NCBI GenBank assembly: GCA_022564295.1
Contig: JADFLR010000006.1
Location: forward strand, 1-64,000
Direction: 5' to 3'
Length of the DNA: 64,000 bases
Source: Bacteroidota bacterium
GTDB lineage: Bacteria > Bacteroidota > Ignavibacteria > Ignavibacteriales > Ignavibacteriaceae
Shown: positions 1 to 8,684 of the stretch, in pieces
How the letters are laid out: the number at the start of each line of letters is the position of its first letter
Position numbering within the stretch: position 1 is the stretch's first letter
Made by a program: the position numbers and the translations under genes
The notes under the pieces: model-generated
Told to the model about the DNA's origin: nothing
Database searches by the model: none
The model's input: the letters and a program-made list of their open reading frames with translations, nothing else

Positions 1-1
1 G

Positions 2-2968
2 GCAGGTGAAAAAGATGAGGAAAGTTTACCTCCGTATGTTGTATTAAAAACATGGGCTGATTCATATAATGACCCCCACATAGAAAATTACCAAAAAATG
101 TTTGGTGATAATTTTATTATTATAGATAATACATCAAAACCAGGAACAGATAATGCTAAAATAGATGATTTTAATAAGGCAGCAAAACAAGGAGGAAAAG
201 CATTAGAAAAATATATTGAAGAGTCTGAAAAAGAAGCAAAAGTAATTGAAGACCATATAAAAAATAATATTGATGATATCCTCGAAAACATCTGCTTCGG
301 TTTTCTGAGTTTTGCGGGTAAGGATAATGAACTCCTGAGTGAAGAAGAAAAACAAAATTATTTTGATAATGCTGTTTACATATTATTTAGATTATTATTC
401 ATATTCTATGCTGAATCCCGGGAATTATTGCCAATTAGAAAGAAGGAATATAAAGCTAACAGTTTGAATGCATTGCTTAGTAATGCAAGAGGATGGATAA
501 ATTCTGGTATGCTCTCTCCCAACTCAACTGAACTTTGGGATGTTTTCAGAGATTTGTGTATTCACATTGAACACGGAGAGAATACTATGGGTATTCCCGA
601 ATATGATGGAGGATTATTCGATAACCGTGAACGACCTTTTCTGACAGACCCAAAGAATAAATTAACAAATGCTTATTTCACTAAAGTATTATATAATCTT
701 GGGTATTATCAGAAGCGTAATAGTGAAATAAAAATTGAATATCGGGATCTATCCGTAAGGAGCATCGGGAGTCTATATGAAGGAATTCTTGAGTATAAAT
801 TATTTATAGCAAATGAAGAAATAGTTATCAGAGGCAAAAAAATTATTCCTGCCGATACAGCCGGTAAAATAAAGAAAAAGGACAAGGTTATTCCAAAGGG
901 AAATGTATACTTTTCTCAGGATGCTTTTGAGCGACACGATACCGGTTCCTATTATACCCCTGAGGATGTTGTTAATTATATGGTACAGAACTCTGTGAGA
1001 TTGGGGCTTGAAGAAAGATGGATAGATTTTTTGCCAACAGTTCAAAAATACGAAAAAGAGATTATTAGAGCATTAAATGATGATTCCAAACAAAGCATTC
1101 TAAAAAAGTTTGATAACGAATTAATTTATTTCATTAATGAAAAGATTCTTACGTTCAAGGTAATGGATCCGGCAATGGGATCAGGACACTTCTTGGTTAA
1201 TTCTTTAAATGCCATTACTCATTTCATTATTGAGGTATTGCAATCAAAAGTTTTGATTAGTGATGGACCAATTAAACACGATAAAGAAATACGAACAATA
1301 AATTGGGAACTTTTCACTGGCAATAATTATGATATTGACTTAAATCCTGTTGATTGGCGAAGAAAAGTAGTTGAAAGATGTATTTTTGGTATTGATATAA
1401 ATCCACTCTCAACTGAACTTGCAAAATTATCATTATGGATTGCCTCAGCTTCTAATGGCAAACCTCTAACATTTCTTAATCATCATCTTAAATGTGGTGA
1501 TTCGATTATGGGTGTTAAGCTCCAGGACATTATGACTTATCCTTCCAATACTGTAGAAGAAAAACAATTGAAATTTGAGGGGCACATTGATCAGGAAATG
1601 ATTGAAAAGATACAAGAAAAAATCATACATCTATTGTCAATTAGTTCGGAAAAAGTTGAGGATGTTTATAATAAAAAAGAAGAATACTCTGAAATTAAAA
1701 AAGATCCATATCTAAATAATTTAAATAATATGGCAACTCTATGGTTAATGATAAATTTTGAAGTTCAAAAAAAAGGAGAGGTCCCTTTACACTTACCTGA
1801 TGCTGAAAAATATTACAAATATTTGGATAATGCATCAAAATATTTAGATAACTCCGAATGGAATAAATATTTAGGAAATTCATTAGTAGAAACAATAACA
1901 GACTTTAAGTTAAAGAAAAAGGTTTTTCACTGGGAATTGGAATTTATTGAATTGCTGGAAATAAGATTTGATACTGTAATTGGTAATCCACCTTATGTTG
2001 AAGTTTCAGACAATGACTATGTAGGCATTCCACTTATTGGATTAAAAACTAAAAACTTATACAGTTATTTTACTGAAATAAACTATAACCAAGTCCAAGA
2101 TAATGGATTTTTGTGTATGATTACTCCTATGGCGTTAACGAGCGCAAAAAAAATGAAGCCAATCAAAGATCTCTTTCTTAGACATTGTTTGTACCTAACA
2201 AATATATCTGATCGACCAACACAAGTATTCCAAGATGCGGATATTTCAGTTAATATATTTGTGTTAAGGAGGGACTCATCAAATAGAACATTTTTAACAA
2301 ATTATTTACGATTTTCAAAAAATGAAAGAAAACATTTTTTTAATACGATATCTTATCACAAGTTAGAAAATAAAGAATTCATTCTTGGATACACAATTCC
2401 TCGATTATCTAATAAGATTGAAGAAGATATTTTAACTATACTATTTAATAGCGAGAAAAAAATAAAGGATTTCTTAACAGATGAAGATAGTTATTGCAAC
2501 AAATTGTATTATCGGAGATCGGGTGGTAGGTATTATAAACTAGCATTTGATAAACCTCAGTACATCAATGTTAATGGTCAGGATGTTATTTCAGATTCAA
2601 TAAGATACATCAAGTTTCAACCTGAATATTCACAGTATATTCTAATCTCAACTTTTTATACCAGCTTATTTTACTGGTTTTACTCCCTTTATTCTGATTG
2701 CTATAACTTTGATCCAAAAGACATTTACCGTATCCCCCTTGATCTTGGTTATCTGAATAATTATAAGGAAGAGTATAAAACCTTTTATAAGCAAATTGAG
2801 CAGGATTTAGATAAAAACGCTGAAGAAGTAGTATTCAATAAAGTAAAAGGCATAACCAAATATAAAATGTTCAGAGCAAGAAAAAGTAAGGGTATTTTTG
2901 ATAAAATAGATGAGTTCACTGGAGAAAAATTGGGTTTTTCAAAAGAAATGATAGAATATTTTAATTAA
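2..2968 (+). CDS. pglX: BREX-type adenine-specific DNA methyltransferase, PglX-like (5' end outside window)
   Basis: The reading frame is open from base 2 with no stop, and the first in-window ATG at 98 is mid-protein, so the gene is cut by the left edge. From that Met (956 residues to the stop) the SAM-binding motif I DPAMGSGHF starts at residue 357 and the catalytic N6-adenine motif IV NPPY is at 630-633. The long region after the NPPY motif would hold target recognition. In BREX systems this enzyme methylates a non-palindromic site to mark self DNA; the Eco57I-like architecture fits the PglXI form of type 3. It could instead be a stand-alone type IIG enzyme, but the five BREX-like genes directly downstream argue against that. 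No nuclease motif was recognised in the visible part; the missing N-terminus might contain one. The next gene starts 29 bases after the stop. Confidence 0.85.
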   Translation, partial: AGEKDEESLPPYVVLKTWADSYNDPHIENYQKMFGDNFIIIDNTSKPGTDNAKIDDFNKAAKQGGKALEKYIEESEKEAKVIEDHIKNNIDDILENICFGFLSFAGKDNELLSEEEKQNYFDNAVYILFRLLFIFYAESRELLPIRKKEYKANSLNALLSNARGWINSGMLSPNSTELWDVFRDLCIHIEHGENTMGIPEYDGGLFDNRERPFLTDPKNKLTNAYFTKVLYNLGYYQKRNSEIKIEYRDLSVRSIGSLYEGILEYKLFIANEEIVIRGKKIIPADTAGKIKKKDKVIPKGNVYFSQDAFERHDTGSYYTPEDVVNYMVQNSVRLGLEERWIDFLPTVQKYEKEIIRALNDDSKQSILKKFDNELIYFINEKILTFKVMDPAMGSGHFLVNSLNAITHFIIEVLQSKVLISDGPIKHDKEIRTINWELFTGNNYDIDLNPVDWRRKVVERCIFGIDINPLSTELAKLSLWIASASNGKPLTFLNHHLKCGDSIMGVKLQDIMTYPSNTVEEKQLKFEGHIDQEMIEKIQEKIIHLLSISSEKVEDVYNKKEEYSEIKKDPYLNNLNNMATLWLMINFEVQKKGEVPLHLPDAEKYYKYLDNASKYLDNSEWNKYLGNSLVETITDFKLKKKVFHWELEFIELLEIRFDTVIGNPPYVEVSDNDYVGIPLIGLKTKNLYSYFTEINYNQVQDNGFLCMITPMALTSAKKMKPIKDLFLRHCLYLTNISDRPTQVFQDADISVNIFVLRRDSSNRTFLTNYLRFSKNERKHFFNTISYHKLENKEFILGYTIPRLSNKIEEDILTILFNSEKKIKDFLTDEDSYCNKLYYRRSGGRYYKLAFDKPQYINVNGQDVISDSIRYIKFQPEYSQYILISTFYTSLFYWFYSLYSDCYNFDPKDIYRIPLDLGYLNNYKEEYKTFYKQIEQDLDKNAEEVVFNKVKGITKYKMFRARKSKGIFDKIDEFTGEKLGFSKEMIEYFN

Positions 2969-2997
2969 TTACGACAGTGTTTTTCGAGTAGATTGAA

Positions 2998-4098
2998 ATG
3001 CCTAGAAAACAATTAGATAGATTAAAGGATATTTTTTTAGCACACAAAGACAAAAATGAATCTCAGTATCAGGCTAAACTCCAAGAGTATATAGATTATC
3101 TCCGTTGGAAGGGATTTAATAAAAAGGCTGACGAGTTTGAGAAAGAGTTAAACCTAAAAGAAATTAAATCAGATAATATTGAAAATATTAATGGCGACTT
3201 GCTACTTTTTAACGAAGCTGAACCATCAAAAGAACACACCATTGTTAAAGAAGAATTAGAAAAAGTGAGTTATAAGCAAAAGACAACTTGGCAAGTAGCC
3301 AGAGGAGCCGATGTAAATTTACTTAAGGCACAGCAACTACTAAGTAAATTAATTGAGGAAAATCTTGAATCTTATTCCACAGAGCACTTATCTCAAATAC
3401 TTGGTTACTCTAAGGAAAAAACTCAAGGCTTTACTAGAATACTATATTTTATGCGATTAATTGATGATGACTCTAAACAGCCCACTAAGCTGGCAAGAAT
3501 AATATTAAAAGCAGATCCTTATTTCGAAGACTTGGGAACTATATGGTTTTTACATTACAGCATAAGTTCCCAACCGAGTTTAATTATTTGGAATAGATTA
3601 ACTAATAACTTATACCAAAACACAAGTTTTACTCTTTATGATACAGAGGGATTATTTGAAGATCAAAAAAAGACTCATAGTGAATACTCTTATAAGCACC
3701 ATCTAAAGAAAGAATTCAATGTTTGCACAAACGCGTATATAAATTCTGAGTTTAAAAAACTTAATCTTTTAAGTACTAATAATAAAGATGAGTTTATAAG
3801 ATTAAAACCAGTGCAAATTCCAGACAAAGTTTTATTGGCAGTGATACTTCTTTACAGAGATAAATTTTTTAGTAATCAGGTAGCACTGGAAATTAATGAG
3901 TTATATAAAGCTGATAATTCACCTGGTAGATTAACATATATGAATGAATATAAATTTAGAGAGGCATTAGAAAGGTTAAGAATCCAAAGACTCATTTCAA
4001 TTGAGTCTTTTGCTGATCTTGATCAAATTAAGTTTAATACCTCAATGAATTATTTGGAAACACTGGAAAGCTATTTTGAGAGTAAATATAGTAACTGA
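2998..4098 (+). CDS. DUF4007-like protein in the BREX operon
   Basis: This 366-residue soluble protein lies between the methyltransferase and brxF (2 bases to the next start), so it is an operon member. Residues 1-55 are charged and helical, and 60-95 look like a linker. Residues about 105-340 resemble DUF4007: an HTH-like segment near 120-150, a conserved-looking block D173-P-Y-F-E-D178 then T-I-W-F-L-H186, and a C-terminal winged-helix-like stretch. DUF4007 proteins are known near PAPS-reductase-like and BREX or phosphorothioation defence genes; their function is not established. The N-terminal part of the family, around an aromatic/Arg motif, is not obvious here. The gene occupies the place where BrxA or BrxB might be expected, so it may be a functional substitute, which is inference. 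Confidence 0.55.
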   Translation: MPRKQLDRLKDIFLAHKDKNESQYQAKLQEYIDYLRWKGFNKKADEFEKELNLKEIKSDNIENINGDLLLFNEAEPSKEHTIVKEELEKVSYKQKTTWQVARGADVNLLKAQQLLSKLIEENLESYSTEHLSQILGYSKEKTQGFTRILYFMRLIDDDSKQPTKLARIILKADPYFEDLGTIWFLHYSISSQPSLIIWNRLTNNLYQNTSFTLYDTEGLFEDQKKTHSEYSYKHHLKKEFNVCTNAYINSEFKKLNLLSTNNKDEFIRLKPVQIPDKVLLAVILLYRDKFFSNQVALEINELYKADNSPGRLTYMNEYKFREALERLRIQRLISIESFADLDQIKFNTSMNYLETLESYFESKYSN

Positions 4099-4100
4099 TA

Positions 4101-4586
4101 ATGGCAATTAATCTTATCAAATTAATCCGGAAACTTAAAACTGAGGAAAGATATGTTGGGGCGATTTTGTTTGGACCAGCGTACTGTGGAAAAACATGGT
4201 ATTTAAAAAGGGTGATCAGTCAAAATAAAGATCAAAGAATATTATATATAGATTCGCAGAATTATTTTGAAAGACACAACAATCCGGAAAGTTTGCTAAC
4301 CACCAGGCCCAAATCATACATTGAGCAAATTCAAAAATATTCAGTAGAATCTGATATAGAGCACGAAGCAATAATTATTGATCATTCAGATGCACTTTAC
4401 AATATTTGGTCAAATCAGAAACAAGAAGAATTTATCAAAATGATGCTTAGGGTTGAAAAATCTGCCTTTAAGCTTCCACTTGTTTGGGTGCTGCAAGGCG
4501 ATGAGAGATTGGAGAATCTTTATTCTGACCAACATTCTAACACACTTAAAAAGATTATAAAGTTTAATGAATTAGAGGCAATCTAA
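4101..4586 (+). CDS. brxF: BrxF-like small P-loop ATPase (BREX type 3 hallmark)
   Basis: A 161-residue P-loop protein. Walker A is GPAYCGKT at residues 25-32. A Walker B-like strand is at 90-97 (AIIIDHSD). The size, the isolated NTPase fold and the position immediately before brxC match BrxF, an accessory ATPase reported for type 3 BREX. Its partner and role in defence are not known. The start is 2 bases after the preceding stop, so translation is probably coupled, and a 15-base gap with an AAAGGAG Shine-Dalgarno separates it from brxC. A generic AAA-like fragment is possible, but the neighbourhood makes BrxF the best call. Confidence 0.7.
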   Translation: MAINLIKLIRKLKTEERYVGAILFGPAYCGKTWYLKRVISQNKDQRILYIDSQNYFERHNNPESLLTTRPKSYIEQIQKYSVESDIEHEAIIIDHSDALYNIWSNQKQEEFIKMMLRVEKSAFKLPLVWVLQGDERLENLYSDQHSNTLKKIIKFNELEAI

Positions 4587-4601
4587 AGGAGTTAATATAA
4601 A

Positions 4602-7600
4602 ATGGCAAAAATTGCAGAAGTTATAAAATTATATCCTGGTATGTCCAATACTGTAAACCTCTCAGCAGAATTTCTGGATCCTGAAAAGAACAGAAAAAGA
4701 ATGCAAGGTTATAAACCTATCAGTTCTCATCGAAAAATTTTTCTGAAAATAGCTAAATCGTTTTTGCCAAATCAGGAAAAAGTACATCTGTTTGTTGGCC
4801 AGTATGGAACAGGCAAATCTCATTTGCTACTTATGATAGCAAATTATTTTTCAAATAGTTTGGATATGCCGGAGTTAAAAACATTTTTTAAAAATTTTGA
4901 TAAAGCTGACAAAGAATTAAGTAGACAAGTTAAAAATTTAAGAGGAGAGGGACGATATTTAATTGTCATCCCTGATTATGACTCTCTTGAAGATTTTAGT
5001 GAAAACTTGTTATCATCTCTAGAAGAAACTTTCAAAAGAGAGGGTGTTGAAGAAAAAATAGACTCTATTTATTTAGAGGCTATTAGAACTATTGCCCAAT
5101 GGCAAAAAGATGAGGATAGCGGTATTGATTCTCTAAGAAAATACAGTGCATTTATTGATAAACTAGGGAAAGAATCGGGTTACTATAATTCAATTAAAAC
5201 ACTTAAGGCAGGATTAAAAGATTACGAGCGCGCGGCTTTAATTACCTTTAAAACTATTTACAATAATTTAATAGGGACAAGCTTTAGATATAGTTCTTCA
5301 AATATTGTTGATATACTTAGAGACTTAACTAAATCGAAGTCGTTTAAAGAAAGATTTAAAGGAATAGTGTTTCTATATGATGAATTTGACCATACTCTTA
5401 AAAACAGAAGAGTATCAATCGAAGTTGTTCAACAATTTGCAGAATTATGTAAAAATTCAAATAGCATAATGTTCATCGGCTCATTGCATAAAGAACTATC
5501 TTCATTTGCTAATGATTATTCTGTCGAAGATTTTAGAACAGTACAACAGCGCTTTAAAACTATAGATATGAAAAAAGATGGTTTGGAAGAAATTGCTTCA
5601 GCAATAGTTAATGTAAAGAAAGATCATCCGTTGTATAAAGAGCAAGTTGCTCCTAATCTTCCCGGAGTTTATAATAAAGTAATCCATTTACAGCAATTAA
5701 ACTTACTCAACTGGCTAACTCCTCAAGAAATAAGAGAAAAAATTATTGATGCCGTATATCCTCTTCACCCGCTAACGATGGCTTGCCTATTAGAATTATC
5801 TACAACAATAGGATCATCCAATAGGACTCTTTTCACTTTCCTAGGCGGTGAGGGAATAGATGAAGATAACGAGTATTCTTATAAATCCTTTATAAATACT
5901 AATGATATATTAGATAGCAATGGACTCTTGAATTACTATACACCTGATTATCTAGTTGAATACTTCCAAAAAGAACTTGATATAAACAATGCCAACTTAA
6001 GAGAAACAATTAAGAGATCTGTAATTGCTTACCAATCTTCCTTGAAAGAATATAAAAGCAACCTTAGCAAAAGTGATTCAATGTTCGATGAATCAAATCC
6101 TATTTTTACTAGAATATTTAAACTTATGCTAGTTTATGAAATTGTAGGAATTGCTGGTAACGAAACCAATTTACTATTTGGTTTGAATCTTCAATTAATT
6201 GATGCGAAATCACTAAAAAATGCATTGAAATTATTAACACAACAGAAAGTGATATTTTTTAATAAACAATCACAAATTTATGAATATAGAAGAGGTTTAG
6301 ATATTGATTGGGATAGCGTTATTCAAACTGAGAAGGAATTGTTAATTAAATCAAGCAATTATGATTTGGCAAAAGACTTTTTGAATATTTATAAAGACCC
6401 AAATTATGGAAGTATCATTGATGCTAAAAAATATAATAGTGTTAAGAGTGCTGATAAAAATCTTCTCAGAGTTTTTGAGTCGGCAAAGAATTTTGGTAAA
6501 CTGAAACAAACAAATGATGGTAGCACTGTTGACTATTTCCAATATTACGAAAATCAATTACTGAACGTAGGCTCATGGAAGGATGGTTATGATGGTATAG
6601 TTATATATGTTATTACAGAAACCGCAGAGGAAATTGCAGAAGCTAAAACTATCGCAATAAAAAATAACTCTAGTTATATAATGGTTGTTATACCAGAGGT
6701 TCCCATTCCCATTAAAGATTCGTTTATTGAATTATTAGCAGCAATTAGGGTGAAAGACTCTGACGAATACAAAAATTCACCTATTGGTGATCAATCGAGA
6801 TTGGATGAAAATTATATAGGTGACATTAACAAAGGATATGTTAAAAAATATACTGACCAGAGGACCAAATATCTTAGTGGTAAATTAAGCAGTTGGTATG
6901 GAATTAAAGGAAATATTTTTGATTCAAAGCCCTCAAGCGAACAAGATCCCTCTTACAGATTTTTAATAGAACTCTATAATAAGTTTAATGATATTAATGA
7001 CGAAGAAATCAATAGAAGTCATAAAGGCTTATCGAGTAGTAAGAAGCTAATTCTACGAGATGCGATTAACCATTTACTAGAGGCGGGACAAAAAATCAGC
7101 ATCGACAAAAGTTATGGCAATGATAAAGGATTTATAAGATACCTAAAAAATGTTTTGTTTAATAAACAGTTGTTAAGAAAAACTGATCTAAATGGCTCTA
7201 TAATTTATTGTGAGGTTGAAAAAGATACTGAAAAATATAAAGATACGTTCCCAGCTCTAAAAGATATGATTGAAGAAATTCACAATAATAATTCAATTTA
7301 TTTATTAAAATTTATAAATAAATATAGATATGCTCCCTATGGGTTAAGCGAAGTGGCTCTCGAATTATTTATTTCGTTTGTTATAAAGTACTTTGGTGAT
7401 GAATTAGCATATAAACAAATTCAAAACCAGCCGGGTGAAGTTCTTCTTCAATCATATGATCAAATAGAACAAATTGTAAATAATTGTGGTCCATTCGCTG
7501 TTTTTGAAAAGAGAATACTTGATGACGTTCAGAAAGGATTAATTCAAGGATTGTATAAGAAATTTAGTGACAATCCTCTAACTGTTGGCATAACACCAAG

Positions 7601-8684
7601 GGCTAAAGAGCTATCTGATATAATAATGAATTGGTATGAAAGCCAATCGAAAATATCAAAAGCCGAGCAATTCTATGAGGATACAAAAGTTAAAAGTTTT
7701 TTACAGTTTGTAAAGTCAGATCTAATATCCGATCCATATTCTTTCCTTTTCGAAAAACTTCAAACTGTATTTGGTTATGAGCCCGATGATAAATTAGATA
7801 CTAAAATGACGGATACTATTTTTAATTCAATCGATGCCATACTAAAACAGATATCAGCAAAGAAAGACCAAGTGGAAAACAAAATATTCAGAGGATACCT
7901 CGAAATGTTTGGTGCCAAGGGTAAAACTTTTGGTAACTTAGAATCGACCATTTCTGAATGGTATAATAGTCTTGATGCAAACCAACTTGACACTAATGCT
8001 GACTGGCAAACAAAAAATACTCAACCTTTAGTAAAATTCCTCAAAGACACCCAGAATTTAAGGGAAGTAATTTATGAAAAGATACCGGGGAGTAATGATT
8101 TTGGTTTAGGAGTGATTTCAGATTGGAGTGTCGATAATGTAGATGCTTATTTGAGTAAGGTAAAAGATGGACTTGAACTGATTGGAAATGCAAAAATTTT
8201 AGTTGACATTCCCATTATTGAAGTTGAGAAAGGAGTTGAAGATTACAAGTCAGACCTTGATTTGTATGTGACATACGATAGTAAAACTGAGTTTAGGTTG
8301 AAGGTGAGTAAACCAGAGAATGCAAAAGAAATGTGGATCTGTCACGAGGGCGCTAATCCTACAGAAAAGGGAGTTCAAAAAGAAGTAGTTAAAAATGCAA
8401 CTTATATTAAACCTTCCAAAAGTCATCAGGTCATACGGTTAGTCTCTGTGGATAGTGATGGTAATTTTAGTCAAATTTTACAGATTAATTTAAAAGAAAG
8501 ATTTATTGGGACAGTAAGTGTGAATGTTTTTGGGTATGAAATAAATAGACCTAAAAATTTGGAGGAGTTTAAATTGGCTTTGAAAGATTTGCTTAATGAA
8601 GTAATTGAGAGTGATAATCTAAATCGTGAGGACTTAATTAAAATTTTAAATGAAATAGCAGATAATCTTAAAAATGAAACTTAA
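4602..8684 (+). CDS. brxC: BREX ATPase BrxC/PglY
   Basis: This is a large 1360-residue ATPase, within the usual 1200-1400 residue range of BrxC/PglY. Walker A (GQYGTGKS) is at residues 66-73 and a Walker B strand ending in YDEFDH lies near residues 255-265. The rest is long and helical, with a proline-containing beta-rich segment near residues 1200-1300. BrxC is an essential core component of all BREX types and is thought to be an ORC/Cdc6-like or Dnd-like motor acting on DNA with PglZ and PglX. An AAAGGAG ribosome site lies upstream of the start. The 3' end overlaps pglZ by 11 bases, indicating translational coupling. No frameshift or internal stop is seen. Confidence 0.88.
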   Translation: MAKIAEVIKLYPGMSNTVNLSAEFLDPEKNRKRMQGYKPISSHRKIFLKIAKSFLPNQEKVHLFVGQYGTGKSHLLLMIANYFSNSLDMPELKTFFKNFDKADKELSRQVKNLRGEGRYLIVIPDYDSLEDFSENLLSSLEETFKREGVEEKIDSIYLEAIRTIAQWQKDEDSGIDSLRKYSAFIDKLGKESGYYNSIKTLKAGLKDYERAALITFKTIYNNLIGTSFRYSSSNIVDILRDLTKSKSFKERFKGIVFLYDEFDHTLKNRRVSIEVVQQFAELCKNSNSIMFIGSLHKELSSFANDYSVEDFRTVQQRFKTIDMKKDGLEEIASAIVNVKKDHPLYKEQVAPNLPGVYNKVIHLQQLNLLNWLTPQEIREKIIDAVYPLHPLTMACLLELSTTIGSSNRTLFTFLGGEGIDEDNEYSYKSFINTNDILDSNGLLNYYTPDYLVEYFQKELDINNANLRETIKRSVIAYQSSLKEYKSNLSKSDSMFDESNPIFTRIFKLMLVYEIVGIAGNETNLLFGLNLQLIDAKSLKNALKLLTQQKVIFFNKQSQIYEYRRGLDIDWDSVIQTEKELLIKSSNYDLAKDFLNIYKDPNYGSIIDAKKYNSVKSADKNLLRVFESAKNFGKLKQTNDGSTVDYFQYYENQLLNVGSWKDGYDGIVIYVITETAEEIAEAKTIAIKNNSSYIMVVIPEVPIPIKDSFIELLAAIRVKDSDEYKNSPIGDQSRLDENYIGDINKGYVKKYTDQRTKYLSGKLSSWYGIKGNIFDSKPSSEQDPSYRFLIELYNKFNDINDEEINRSHKGLSSSKKLILRDAINHLLEAGQKISIDKSYGNDKGFIRYLKNVLFNKQLLRKTDLNGSIIYCEVEKDTEKYKDTFPALKDMIEEIHNNNSIYLLKFINKYRYAPYGLSEVALELFISFVIKYFGDELAYKQIQNQPGEVLLQSYDQIEQIVNNCGPFAVFEKRILDDVQKGLIQGLYKKFSDNPLTVGITPRAKELSDIIMNWYESQSKISKAEQFYEDTKVKSFLQFVKSDLISDPYSFLFEKLQTVFGYEPDDKLDTKMTDTIFNSIDAILKQISAKKDQVENKIFRGYLEMFGAKGKTFGNLESTISEWYNSLDANQLDTNADWQTKNTQPLVKFLKDTQNLREVIYEKIPGSNDFGLGVISDWSVDNVDAYLSKVKDGLELIGNAKILVDIPIIEVEKGVEDYKSDLDLYVTYDSKTEFRLKVSKPENAKEMWICHEGANPTEKGVQKEVVKNATYIKPSKSHQVIRLVSVDSDGNFSQILQINLKERFIGTVSVNVFGYEINRPKNLEEFKLALKDLLNEVIESDNLNREDLIKILNEIADNLKNET

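Noticed and set aside
2-2968. Stand-alone type IIG restriction-modification enzyme
   Set aside because: The motifs fit, but tight linkage to brxF, brxC and pglZ makes a BREX methyltransferase the better explanation.
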